Assembly (NCBI GenBank): GCA_031289285.1 | Contig: JAITPT010000149.1 | Location: 1 to 6,732 of the forward strand | Source of the DNA: Puniceicoccales bacterium | GTDB lineage: Bacteria > Verrucomicrobiota > Verrucomicrobiia > Opitutales > UBA953 | Direction of reading: 5' to 3' | Length of the DNA: 6,732 nt | Part shown: positions 1 to 5,946 of the stretch, piece after piece | Numbering within the stretch: the stretch's first letter is position 1 | How the letters are laid out: each line of letters begins with the position of its first letter | Notes under the pieces: model-generated | Databases searched by the model: none | The model's input: the letters and a program-made list of their open reading frames with translations, nothing else | Told to the model about the DNA's origin: nothing | Made by a program: the position numbers and the translations under genes

Positions 1-1
1 T

Positions 2-232
2 CAAGTCGAATCGGAGGGCGGCAAGATTTCGCTTTCGGAGCGGTTTTTGACGCATGTTTCGATGTTCACGAAGGGCGCAGTGATAGGCAGCAAATCGTTT
101 GTTGAGGAAAATCTTCGTCGTTATAGCGTCCTCACTGGCAAACGCCACCACTGCCAAGCTCGTCCGTTTTCGGACGACACGACCGCCGACGAGGAATCCC
201 TCTATGCCCTTCGTGGAGACGCAGCGATATAA
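2..232 (+). CDS. REP-associated tyrosine transposase (RAYT, IS200-like), C-terminal end only
   Basis: The reading frame is open from base 2 and ends at TAA 230-232, giving the last 76 residues of a protein that begins outside the window. The segment FTKGAVIGSKSFVEE (residues about 22-36), a following RRY, and a terminal SLYALRGD resemble the usual tail of RAYT/TnpA_REP proteins, where a 'F..G.VIGS..FVE' block follows the Y1 transposase core and the protein ends in a 'L..LRDL'-like motif. The catalytic HUH motif and tyrosine would lie upstream and cannot be checked. Family knowledge: RAYTs are single-copy domesticated relatives of IS200/IS605 transposases that nick and join REP palindromes. 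The strong palindrome 82 bases after the stop fits this. The ATG at 47 is internal, because the frame continues upstream of it and the conserved block starts right after it. Family recognition is from memory of the tail, so full-length sequence would be more secure. Confidence 0.68.
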   Translation, partial: QVESEGGKISLSERFLTHVSMFTKGAVIGSKSFVEENLRRYSVLTGKRHHCQARPFSDDTTADEESLYALRGDAAI

Positions 233-237
233 CGCAA

Positions 238-274
238 GTAGGCGCAAGTGAGATGGGCTTTCAGTGCATCTCGT
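238..274 (+). repeat. Short hairpin with a GTAG just upstream, after the RAYT stop
   Basis: GAGATG (250-255) pairs with CATCTC (267-272) around an 11-base loop, with two further G-T pairs outward. A GTAG tetranucleotide sits at 238-241, eight bases before the stem. REP elements recognised by RAYTs often carry GTAG at the 5' foot of the hairpin, but usually directly adjacent, so this is only suggestive. It may also be a chance stem. Confidence 0.25.
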
Positions 275-313
275 GAAACCATTATGGTATTCTCCAACGA
301 CATTGTGACTTCA

Positions 314-376
314 AACCCCAATGGGGTATCCCAACAAAGCCAAGGGTTGGCTCTGTTGTGTAATCCCGTTGGGGTT
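314..376. repeat. REP/BIME-like long imperfect palindrome
   Basis: The whole 63-base element folds on one axis centred at 345. The outer arms AACCCCAATGGG (314-325) and CCCGTTGGGGTT (365-376) pair with one G-T. The inner arms CAACAAAGCCAA (332-343) and TTGGCTCTGTTG (347-358) pair with one mismatch around a GGG loop. In total 26 of 30 positions pair, two of them as G-T. Its position 82 bases downstream of a RAYT gene makes a REP-type element, a RAYT substrate, the best reading. It would also work as a structural barrier or 3' end for the RAYT transcript, but no T-run follows, so it is not a typical intrinsic terminator. Similar 'cccgttggggtt' palindromes are, from memory, scattered between genes in several Verrucomicrobiota and Planctomycetota genomes. 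Confidence 0.75.
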
Positions 377-468
377 GTGAGGCAAAATGTGTCCCAACGT
401 TGATGAAAAATACCACATCAAAAGAGTGATCTGTCACGAGGGGTCATTTTCCTGCGAGCATGTCAATA

Positions 469-484
469 GAAAAAAATGGCTGCC
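469..484 (+). repeat. 16-bp direct repeat, copy 1
   Basis: GAAAAAAATGGCTGCC here is identical to 647-662. In this copy the repeat runs into ATTT, creating a short dyad AAATGG-CTG-CCATTT (474-488). The embedded ATG at 476 opens only a five-codon frame ending in TGA. The two copies lie 178 bases apart in the same orientation, so they could be ends of a small insert or two members of a dispersed family. Confidence 0.6.
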
Positions 485-494
485 ATTTATTGAA

Positions 495-538
495 AAACTT
501 TTTCTCCGGCACGTCCCAGCAGATGGTAAAAAAGTTTG
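495..538 (-). pseudogene. 44-nt fragment matching the protease gene (40/44)
   Basis: Bases 495-538 match 1705-1748 inside the minus-strand metalloprotease gene, with mismatches only at 511, 524, 525 and 535. Read on the minus strand in the same frame, it encodes KLFYHLLGRAGEKV against KLFYILLGRAGEKV in the gene. Of the three changed codons, two are silent. The frame stops within three codons after this block (VFQ then TAA), and the upstream translation does not resemble the gene's first membrane segment, so it is an isolated fragment and not a working paralog. It may be the remnant of a duplicated protease-family gene, or a dispersed repeat that shares sequence with the gene. Confidence 0.5.
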
Positions 539-646
539 GGTTCCTCGCTGTTTTGAGTGGGAATGCTGGTGCTGCTGCCCCGCACTATAAATCCTGCTGT
601 GTGCGGAGCGAGAGTCTAACGAACATAAGCTATTTTGAAGTCAAAC

Positions 647-662
647 GAAAAAAATGGCTGCC
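647..662 (+). repeat. 16-bp direct repeat, copy 2
   Basis: Identical to 469-484. Here the ATG (654-656) opens a 28-codon frame, and the sequence leads directly into the hairpin at 673-705. The dyad seen in copy 1 is broken because CCATTT is replaced by CCTTTT. Confidence 0.6.
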
Positions 663-740
663 TTTTTATTTAAGTGCGGCAAATGGCCAAAATGTCTGCC
701 GCGTTGTAAGTGCATGATTTTCCGAGTGTTCGCGAAGTAG
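654..740 (+). other. Candidate 28-aa Cys/Lys-rich micro-ORF
   Basis: ATG at 654 to TAG at 738-740 encodes a 28-residue basic peptide whose centre reads KCGKWPKCLPRCKC, with four cysteines (8, 14, 18, 20) and many lysines and arginines. Upstream there is only a weak GAAG (637-640), 13 bases from the ATG, which is too far for a good ribosome binding site. The frame coincides with a duplicated 16-mer and a hairpin, so the peptide may be an accidental translation of a structured repeat. It is listed because the cysteine spacing is regular and the frame is too short for most gene finders. Confidence 0.15.
673..705. repeat. Hairpin with GCGGCA/TGCCGC arms
   Basis: GCGGCA (676-681) pairs with TGCCGC (697-702), extended to nine pairs by A673-T705 and two G-T pairs. 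The 15-base loop contains the palindrome TGGCCA (684-689). No T-run follows on either strand, so a terminator is unlikely. It lies eleven bases after the second 16-mer copy and may be part of the same repeated unit. Confidence 0.4.
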
Positions 741-890
741 ATACGGACTCCCTCCGAAAAGTTGCCAGAATAATTAATCAGACTAAATCCTTTTGCCGAG
801 AAAGGGGGAGGAGGGGGGATTTTCACGGAACTAAAAATTCCGCGTTCCAAAGAAGTTGTCCTTACTGGTTCGGGTGCTTCTCGATCCCAT

Positions 891-921
891 TTCCTCGCCT
901 CCCTCTCAAAGTAGCGAGGAA
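891..921. repeat. 8-bp perfect inverted repeat
   Basis: TTCCTCGC (891-898) is mirrored by GCGAGGAA (914-921) across a 15-base spacer. Neither flank has the T-tract of an intrinsic terminator. It could be a small operator-like dyad, a residual REP arm, or chance. Confidence 0.3.
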
Positions 922-952
922 CCAATAAACGAAACACAAACAAAAGTTAGCA

Positions 953-1019
953 ATATCTGCAACATCTGCGTTCTCTGCGCGATTTACGCCATCTGTGTTC
1001 TCTGTAACATTTGCAGACA
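953..1019 (-). repeat. Degenerate periodic repeat, 'atctgcgttctctgcg' family
   Basis: The unit ATCTGCGTTCTCTGCG (964-979) recurs with three changes as ATCTGTGTTCTCTGTA (991-1006), a 27-base period. Further half-units (ATATCTGC at 953, TTTGCAG at 1010) lie on either side. The reverse complement shares the CGCAGA...ACACAGAG pattern with the two copies downstream of mfd (5761-5800 and 6140-6179), which are on the opposite strand relative to this one. It ends nine bases before the last base of the protease stop codon. The pattern is a widespread type of decayed intergenic repeat; no coding role is likely. Confidence 0.55.
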
Positions 1020-1027
1020 CTCTTTGT

Positions 1028-1933
1028 TTATTTTTTTACCAGTTTCTTTAGCCGTTCGAGGAGAAATGCTATGGCGAGGGCGGCGGTCGAAAAAAACAAA
1101 CAGAGCAACATAACGCCCGATGCGAAGAGACAAACAGTGAGAAAGTTTCGGTTGTAAGCGTCGAGTGTTTTGTCGCCGAAAAAGAACAGCGCAAGGTTGG
1201 GCACAGCGACCACAATTGCGAAAAGCACCGCGCCGGGCTTCGCACCGTGGATGTCCGGTTTGCTCAAATTGAGGTGCAGGGCGATACAACAGGCGAGCAC
1301 CGTGTAGAGCAGCCAGCGCGGGTCAGTCAAGTTTGCGAGAGCGAAGAAATCCGCAAAAACATTGAAAATCAGCCCGGGCAATTTTTCCACACGAGCGGTC
1401 AGCATGGCGTCAATGAACGTGCGCAGGTGTCGGGCAAACATGTCAAAAGTCTTCGGGATGAGTGCCCACATCAAAACCGCTAAGGTGCCGCTTCCAAAAA
1501 TAATCGGCCCCGTGCCAATAAAGAAATTGCCGACGCGCTGATAAATACTCCGCCCGTCCCACTCATGCGTCACGTAGCCAAGTGTGCCGTCGCTTTTGTT
1601 GGGACGGTAGAGCCGCATCTCGGTAATCCGGTGGCGAAATAAAACACAAAAAAAGGCGTGTCCAATTTCGTGAACAGGAGTGCCAATAAGACCCGTGGCG
1701 AGGCAAACTTTTTCTCCGGCGCGTCCCAGCAGAATGTAAAAAAGCTTGTTTATCCAAGCGATGGCGAAGCCGACAAAAAACACCGCACCTATGCTGTTGA
1801 GCAGTTGAAGCACGACGCAGACGAAAAGGTTTTCCATAAAGTAACGTGCCAAGGAACTGAAGCGGGTTTGCCGCGCAAGCACAATCCTCGCCCCGCCGCC
1901 GCTCCCATCGCCACGCCGCCGCGCCGCCGCCAT
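1028..1933 (-). CDS. Multi-pass membrane zinc metallopeptidase-like protein (M50-type, HEIGH motif)
   Basis: The product is 301 residues from ATG 1933, with stop TAA at 1030-1028. A hydrophobic segment at about 37-61 is followed by IGTPVHEIGHAFF, with the HExxH zinc-binding and catalytic motif at H88-E89-H92. The next block, GTLGYVTH (116-123) and SIYQRVGNFFIGTGPI (129-144), and a later HLNLSKPDIHGA (220-231) resemble conserved parts of a family of small integral-membrane M50-like proteins. The Asp in PDIHG is a possible third zinc ligand by analogy with site-2 proteases. Further membrane segments lie at about 142-158, 207-221, 233-252 and 264-291, and the tail is Lys-rich. The likely location is the cytoplasmic membrane; the substrate is unknown. 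Start choice: ATG 1933 has GAAGGAAG seven bases upstream, whereas ATG 1837 (269 residues) has no such site but begins right at the first membrane segment, and the 32 extra residues are Arg/Gly-rich. Upstream extension of this frame to 2968 is only the shadow of mfd. Confidence 0.75.
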   Translation of the reverse strand: MAAARRRGDGSGGGARIVLARQTRFSSLARYFMENLFVCVVLQLLNSIGAVFFVGFAIAWINKLFYILLGRAGEKVCLATGLIGTPVHEIGHAFFCVLFRHRITEMRLYRPNKSDGTLGYVTHEWDGRSIYQRVGNFFIGTGPIIFGSGTLAVLMWALIPKTFDMFARHLRTFIDAMLTARVEKLPGLIFNVFADFFALANLTDPRWLLYTVLACCIALHLNLSKPDIHGAKPGAVLFAIVVAVPNLALFFFGDKTLDAYNRNFLTVCLFASGVMLLCLFFSTAALAIAFLLERLKKLVKK

Positions 1934-1940
1934 TTTTTGG

Positions 1941-1948
1941 CTTCCTTC
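1941..1948 (-). promoter_or_regulatory. Ribosome binding site for the minus-strand protease gene
   Basis: On the minus strand GAAGGAAG lies seven bases before ATG 1933. It is the main reason for preferring the longer start over ATG 1837, which has no purine-rich site upstream. Confidence 0.5.
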
Positions 1949-1964
1949 GGCGAACGCTGCGTTT

Positions 1965-1970
1965 AGAAGG
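1965..1970 (+). promoter_or_regulatory. Ribosome binding site for mfd
   Basis: AGAAGG ends five bases before the GTG at 1976. It supports the GTG start over the in-frame ATG at residue 24, which would cut into the first conserved helix. The whole divergent gap is 42 bases, so at least one of the two promoters must lie inside the opposite gene. I see no convincing -35/-10 pair on either strand. Confidence 0.6.
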
Positions 1971-1975
1971 TTGAC

Positions 1976-4900
1976 GTGAACTCCGCGAACACCGCGAACA
2001 ACAGTCCGCGCATACTTGCCGGTGTGCCGCCAGCAGCGGCGGGGATGGCGGTTGCGCGGGTGGCGCGAGATTCCGGTGCGCCGGTTATCCTGCTCATCGG
2101 CGACAATCTGGGCCGCGTCGAAAACATCGCCGAGGAGGCACTTTTCTTCGCCCGCGAAGACGGCGGTGCGTTTCGCCCTCGCGTCCGTGCGTTGCCGCCG
2201 CCGGTGGCGCTCGACGCCGAAAGCGGCGCGTTCGAGGTGATGTGCGACCTGCTTGGTGCGCTCTCCGCTGTGCGACACACCCAGCCCGAATCCGGTGCGC
2301 CGCTCATCATCGCTTGTTCGCCCGATGCCTTGCGCCAACCTTGCCCCACGCCGGAGGCTTTGCGCGGGCGCGACATCGTTATCCGCAAAGGGCAGGGCAT
2401 CGAAATGCGTGCGTTCGTGGAAACGCTTGAGCGCACCTTCGGCTACGAGCGCGAAGCCGTCTGCGAGGCACCCGGCCAGTTTGCCGTGCGCGGCGGCTTG
2501 GTGGATGTCTATCCGCTCAACGCCCAGATGCCTGCCCGCGTGGATTTCTTCGGCGACGCCGTGGAGGAAATCCGCGCCTTCGACCCCACGTCCCAACGCA
2601 GCGAGGCACCGCTTGAAACTCTCGCCATCAGTGCGCCGCCCGACGATTCCGCGCCTATGCGCGAGGGCGCGTTTTTGGAATATCTGCCGGCGGACGCGCT
2701 CTGGCTTTTCGCCGAACCGAGCGACTCTCCGCCAGAAATCCTCGGTGGCATTCCTGCGCCTGCGCACCTCGCCGCCTTCACCGAGCTTGACGCCGCGCCG
2801 GAGTGGCTTGCTGCCGCTGGTGCCGCTGCTGGTGCCGCCGCGCACTGGGACGGCTGCGAGTTGTCCGAGTTGTTTGCAGGCGACTTCGATGACCGCCTCG
2901 GCATGGAGCGGCTCGAGGCCGAGGAACGCCAGCGCGACGACCTCCTCGAGACGCTCGCGCTCTGGCAAGGCGAAGGCGCGGCAGTCAGGATTGTCGGCGA
3001 AACCGAGGGTGGTCTGGCGCGTATGCGGGCAATCGTCGCCGAGGCAAAAACGCTCTGGGAAAAAGCCGCCGCCGCCCAGCCCGCCGCCATCGCCGCCGCG
3101 CCCAAGAAAACCCGCCCGCCTAAAAAACCACCCGCCGCCGCCGCATCCGCATCCTCCGCCGTCGCGCTCGCCGCCGCTACCTCGGCATCTTCCCCTGCCG
3201 CGCTCCCCGCCGCCGCCCGCCTTTTCTCCGCGCCCGACGCCCTTCTCTCCGCGCCCTTCTCGTCGCTCTCTGGCGGCAGTCGCGGAGTCGCCACGCCTGC
3301 TGCCCGCGCCGCCTTCGCGCCAGAGTTTTCGCTGGGCTTACTCTCGGCGGGCTTTGTCGTCGCCGCTGGTGTGCGCCCGCTCGTCGTCGCCACCGAGCGC
3401 GAGTTTTTTGGACGTCGTCGCCGCCGTCTCGCCAGCCTGCGCAATCGGCGTATGCCCAATAACAAGTCGCAGGTCGAACAGCTGCTCGACTTCAACGAGC
3501 TGGTTGACGGCGACGCGCTTGTCCACGTCCAGCACGGCATCTGCCTCTATCGCGGCATCAACGTCATCGCCAACGCCGACGGTTCCAAAGGCGACGAGAT
3601 GATTTCGTTGGAGTTCGACGACAAGATCACCATCCACGTCCCGCTACGCGAAGCGCACCTGCTCTCGCGCTACGTCGGCCTGCGCAAAGCCGTTCCCAAG
3701 CTCGCCCGCCTCGGCTCCTCTGGTTGGAAAAAAACACGCGGTCTCGCCGAGCGTGCCACCATAGACTTCGCCGCCGAGCTACTCGGCTTGCAGGCCAAGC
3801 GCCGCACACGTGCGGGCATCGCGTTTCCCGAAGACGCTGCCCAGCCTTGGCTCCACGAGTTCGAGCGCGCGTTCCCGCACAAGGAGACGCCCGACCAAGC
3901 CCGCGCCATCGAGGAGACCAAGCGCGACATGGAGCGCCCGGGGCCGATGGACAGGCTGCTCTGCGGCGACGTCGGCTACGGCAAAACCGAAATCGCCCTC
4001 CGCGCCGCGTTCAAGGGCGTCCTCGCGGGCTACCAAGTCGCCATCCTCGCCCCCACCACCGTCCTCGCCCAGCAACACTTCAACACGTTCCGCGAACGCT
4101 TCGCCAAATACCCGCTCTCCGTCGAGATGCTCAGCCGTTTCCGCACACAGGCGCAACGCACCAAAATCATCGCCCAACTCAACGCTGGCCAAATTGACAT
4201 CATCATCGGCACACACGCCCTCCTCTCGCAGTCCGTCAAGTTTCCCAAACTCGGCCTGCTCGTGATAGACGAAGAACACCGCTTCGGCGTCGGCCAAAAA
4301 GAGATTATCAAAAAAATGCGTGAGGAGGTTGACGTGCTCTGCATGAGCGCGACGCCCATCCCGCGCACGCTCTACCTTGCCCTCATGGGCGCACGCGACC
4401 TGAGCGTCATCGAGACGCCGCCCCGCGAACGCCTCCCCATCCAGACCCTCGTGCGCACCTACGACGTCAAGCTCGTCCACGACGCCATCAGCTACGAGGT
4501 CGGGCGCGGCGGGCAGGTTTTTTACCTACACAACCGCGTCGAGACCATCGAGTCCGTCGCGGCGCGGCTGCGCGAGATGATGCCCGACGTGCGCTTCGGC
4601 GTCGGCCACGGGCAAATGCCCGAGACGGAGTTGGAGGACGTGATGACGGAGTTCGTCGCAGGCGGCTTCGACGTGCTTGTCTGCACGACCATCATCGAGA
4701 CCGGCTTGGACATCCCCAATTGCAACACGCTCATCATCGAAGGTGCCGACCGCTTTGGCCTCGCCCAACTTTACCAACTGCGCGGGCGCGTCGGGCGTTT
4801 TAACCGCCAAGCCTACGCCTACCTGCTCCTGCACAAACACTCCGTCATCGTTGACCAAGCCCGCAGACGCCTCTCCGCAATCCGCCAACACAACCAGCTT

Positions 4901-5713
4901 GGCGCGGGCCTGCGCATCGCCATGCGCGACCTCGAACTACGCGGCGCGGGCAACCTCCTCGGACGCGAACAAAGCGGCCACATCGCCAGCGTTGGCTTCG
5001 ACCTCTATTGCCAACTCCTGCGCCAAAGCATCGCTCGCCTCAACGGAGACCGCGTCGCCGCCGCAATCCGCGCAGAAGTCCGCCTCGATTTTGTCCGCTT
5101 CGCCGCCCTCACCGACGCCAACAAACCGCGTTCGCGAAAAACCAACGCCGGCCCCGACCCCACCCCGTGGCTCGACCCGTTGCTCCTCGGCGACCCGGGC
5201 GCGGACGGCGCGGGCGACGCGGGGAACTTCGCTGCCGTCACGCCGACTCGTGCCTCGAAACAAACTGCTGCCTACTCCGACGATTACCGGCTCCTGCGCG
5301 ACATCGAGTTGGACGACGGGCGTTGCCCAGAAATCATTGCGACCCTGCCTGCCAGTTACATTGACGACACTCGTTTGCGCATTGAGATTTTCCGCAAACT
5401 CGCGATGGCGGCGACGCCCGAAGTTGTTGCGGAGATTTCTGCCGCGATGGAGGACCGTTTTGGTGCTTTACCGGAAAGTGCCGAGGCTTTTGTCGCCTTG
5501 ACGGAGCTACGTTGTCTTGCCGAAGCGCGTGGGCTGGTGTCTATCGAGACCGAGGGAAACCGCTTGAAATGTCGTCTTGTTCGTCCTGCTGCCGACGGTG
5601 GTTTCTTCGTAAAAGTCGGTGCCAATTTCCCGCGTCTCTCTGCCCAGACTCCCTTGAAACGCATCGCCGAAATCCGCACCTTCCTCCTCCGCCAGCCTTC
5701 TGCCCAATGGTGA
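1976..5713 (+). CDS. mfd: Transcription-repair coupling factor Mfd
   Basis: A 1245-residue ATP-dependent DNA translocase that removes stalled RNA polymerase from lesions and recruits UvrA for nucleotide excision repair. Start is GTG 1976 with AGAAGG five bases upstream; stop is TGA 5711-5713. In order: a UvrB-like N-terminal module (about 15-250) with R172, R188 and F192 at the places of the UvrA-contacting R165, R181 and F185 that I recall for E. coli Mfd; domain 3 (about 300-480); a CarD-like RNA-polymerase-interaction domain (about 505-570, LVHVQHGICLYRG...HLLSRYVG); helicase lobe 1 with Walker A GDVGYGKT (664-671), DEEH (765-768) and SAT (791-793); lobe 2 with TTIIETGLDIPN (904-915) and QLRGRVGR (934-941); a RecG-like TRG region (about 970-1015); and the C-terminal autoinhibitory domain (about 1100-1235). 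It is roughly 100 residues longer than E. coli Mfd (1148), explained by an Ala/Pro-rich insert at about 361-447 and a loose linker at about 1046-1100. All catalytic motifs are intact, so it should be active. Confidence 0.97.
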   Translation: MNSANTANNSPRILAGVPPAAAGMAVARVARDSGAPVILLIGDNLGRVENIAEEALFFAREDGGAFRPRVRALPPPVALDAESGAFEVMCDLLGALSAVRHTQPESGAPLIIACSPDALRQPCPTPEALRGRDIVIRKGQGIEMRAFVETLERTFGYEREAVCEAPGQFAVRGGLVDVYPLNAQMPARVDFFGDAVEEIRAFDPTSQRSEAPLETLAISAPPDDSAPMREGAFLEYLPADALWLFAEPSDSPPEILGGIPAPAHLAAFTELDAAPEWLAAAGAAAGAAAHWDGCELSELFAGDFDDRLGMERLEAEERQRDDLLETLALWQGEGAAVRIVGETEGGLARMRAIVAEAKTLWEKAAAAQPAAIAAAPKKTRPPKKPPAAAASASSAVALAAATSASSPAALPAAARLFSAPDALLSAPFSSLSGGSRGVATPAARAAFAPEFSLGLLSAGFVVAAGVRPLVVATEREFFGRRRRRLASLRNRRMPNNKSQVEQLLDFNELVDGDALVHVQHGICLYRGINVIANADGSKGDEMISLEFDDKITIHVPLREAHLLSRYVGLRKAVPKLARLGSSGWKKTRGLAERATIDFAAELLGLQAKRRTRAGIAFPEDAAQPWLHEFERAFPHKETPDQARAIEETKRDMERPGPMDRLLCGDVGYGKTEIALRAAFKGVLAGYQVAILAPTTVLAQQHFNTFRERFAKYPLSVEMLSRFRTQAQRTKIIAQLNAGQIDIIIGTHALLSQSVKFPKLGLLVIDEEHRFGVGQKEIIKKMREEVDVLCMSATPIPRTLYLALMGARDLSVIETPPRERLPIQTLVRTYDVKLVHDAISYEVGRGGQVFYLHNRVETIESVAARLREMMPDVRFGVGHGQMPETELEDVMTEFVAGGFDVLVCTTIIETGLDIPNCNTLIIEGADRFGLAQLYQLRGRVGRFNRQAYAYLLLHKHSVIVDQARRRLSAIRQHNQLGAGLRIAMRDLELRGAGNLLGREQSGHIASVGFDLYCQLLRQSIARLNGDRVAAAIRAEVRLDFVRFAALTDANKPRSRKTNAGPDPTPWLDPLLLGDPGADGAGDAGNFAAVTPTRASKQTAAYSDDYRLLRDIELDDGRCPEIIATLPASYIDDTRLRIEIFRKLAMAATPEVVAEISAAMEDRFGALPESAEAFVALTELRCLAEARGLVSIETEGNRLKCRLVRPAADGGFFVKVGANFPRLSAQTPLKRIAEIRTFLLRQPSAQW

Positions 5714-5728
5714 CAGGGACAGCCGCGA

Positions 5729-5800
5729 AGGCGCGAAAGAAAAGGAAAAGAAAGAAAAGAAAAACCGCAGATAACGCAGAGAGCGTAGATATAAAGAGCG
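5729..5800 (+). repeat. Dispersed repeat copy A (with purine expansion)
   Basis: It begins AGGCGCGAA and ends in a 40-base core (5761-5800) that matches 6140-6179 at 37 of 40 positions. Between AGGCGCGAA and the core lie about 20 more bases than in copy B, all purines (a GAAA/GGAAAA tract). The core contains the CCGCAGATAAC and AGATATAAAGAGCG blocks and belongs to the same family as 953-1019 in reverse orientation. It starts 15 bases after the mfd stop. Confidence 0.7.
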
Positions 5801-5946
5801 AGCGTTGGTGAAGGGATATGGTGCTTGGCACGGTAAGTGTCAGTGCCAGTGTTGGCAGAAATTATCCTGAAAACAGCAGTTAATGTGGATGGTTTTGCGC
5901 GTTTTCTGGTCGTTTGCGGCTTGCGGTGGTTTTTCGGCATTGTGAG

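Larger units (their letters stand above)
233..1027. other. Gene-poor, repeat-rich interval between RAYT and the protease gene
   Basis: No open frame here looks like a maintained protein: candidates of 60-100 codons on both strands lack recognisable domains, and several are translations of palindromes or periodic repeats. The two neighbouring genes converge into this interval. It holds the REP-like palindrome, a duplicated 16-mer, a protease-gene-like fragment, two smaller hairpins and a periodic degenerate repeat, each listed separately. Base composition is visibly lower in GC than in mfd, consistent with non-coding DNA that collects mobile debris. Confidence 0.6.

Noticed and set aside
314..376. 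CRISPR-like or riboswitch interpretation of the palindrome
   Set aside because: Single copy in the window, with no spacer array, no downstream gene in the right orientation, and simple hairpin geometry.
387..717. Two overlapping plus-strand frames of 67 and 85 codons
   Set aside because: They translate the duplicated 16-mer (both giving KKWLPF) and the antisense of the protease-like fragment; no ribosome binding site.
641..943. 100-codon minus-strand frame as a gene
   Set aside because: Contains the hairpin, the 16-mer and a poly-Pro stretch from a G-run; no start signal or domain. Better explained as translation of repeat DNA, though a multicopy check would be useful.
1934..2968. N-terminal half of a 646-codon minus-strand frame continuous with the protease gene
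   Set aside because: It lies antisense to mfd, is Arg/Gly/His-rich with no domain, and is explained by GC-rich codon bias of mfd. The real gene begins at 1933 (or 1837).
2509..3540. 343-codon minus-strand frame
   Set aside because: Antisense shadow of mfd; Ser/Ala/Arg-rich and without domains.
2253..3602. 449-codon plus-strand frame
   Set aside because: Out-of-frame shadow of mfd; Pro/Ser/Arg-rich composition typical of a shifted GC-rich gene, with no recognisable motif.
3779..4480. 233-codon minus-strand frame opposite the Mfd helicase motifs
   Set aside because: Antisense to the most conserved part of mfd; composition is explained by the complementary codons.
5844..5857. TGCCA-GTGT-TGGCA hairpin as an mfd terminator
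   Set aside because: Five-pair stem with no T-run after it; too weak to call.
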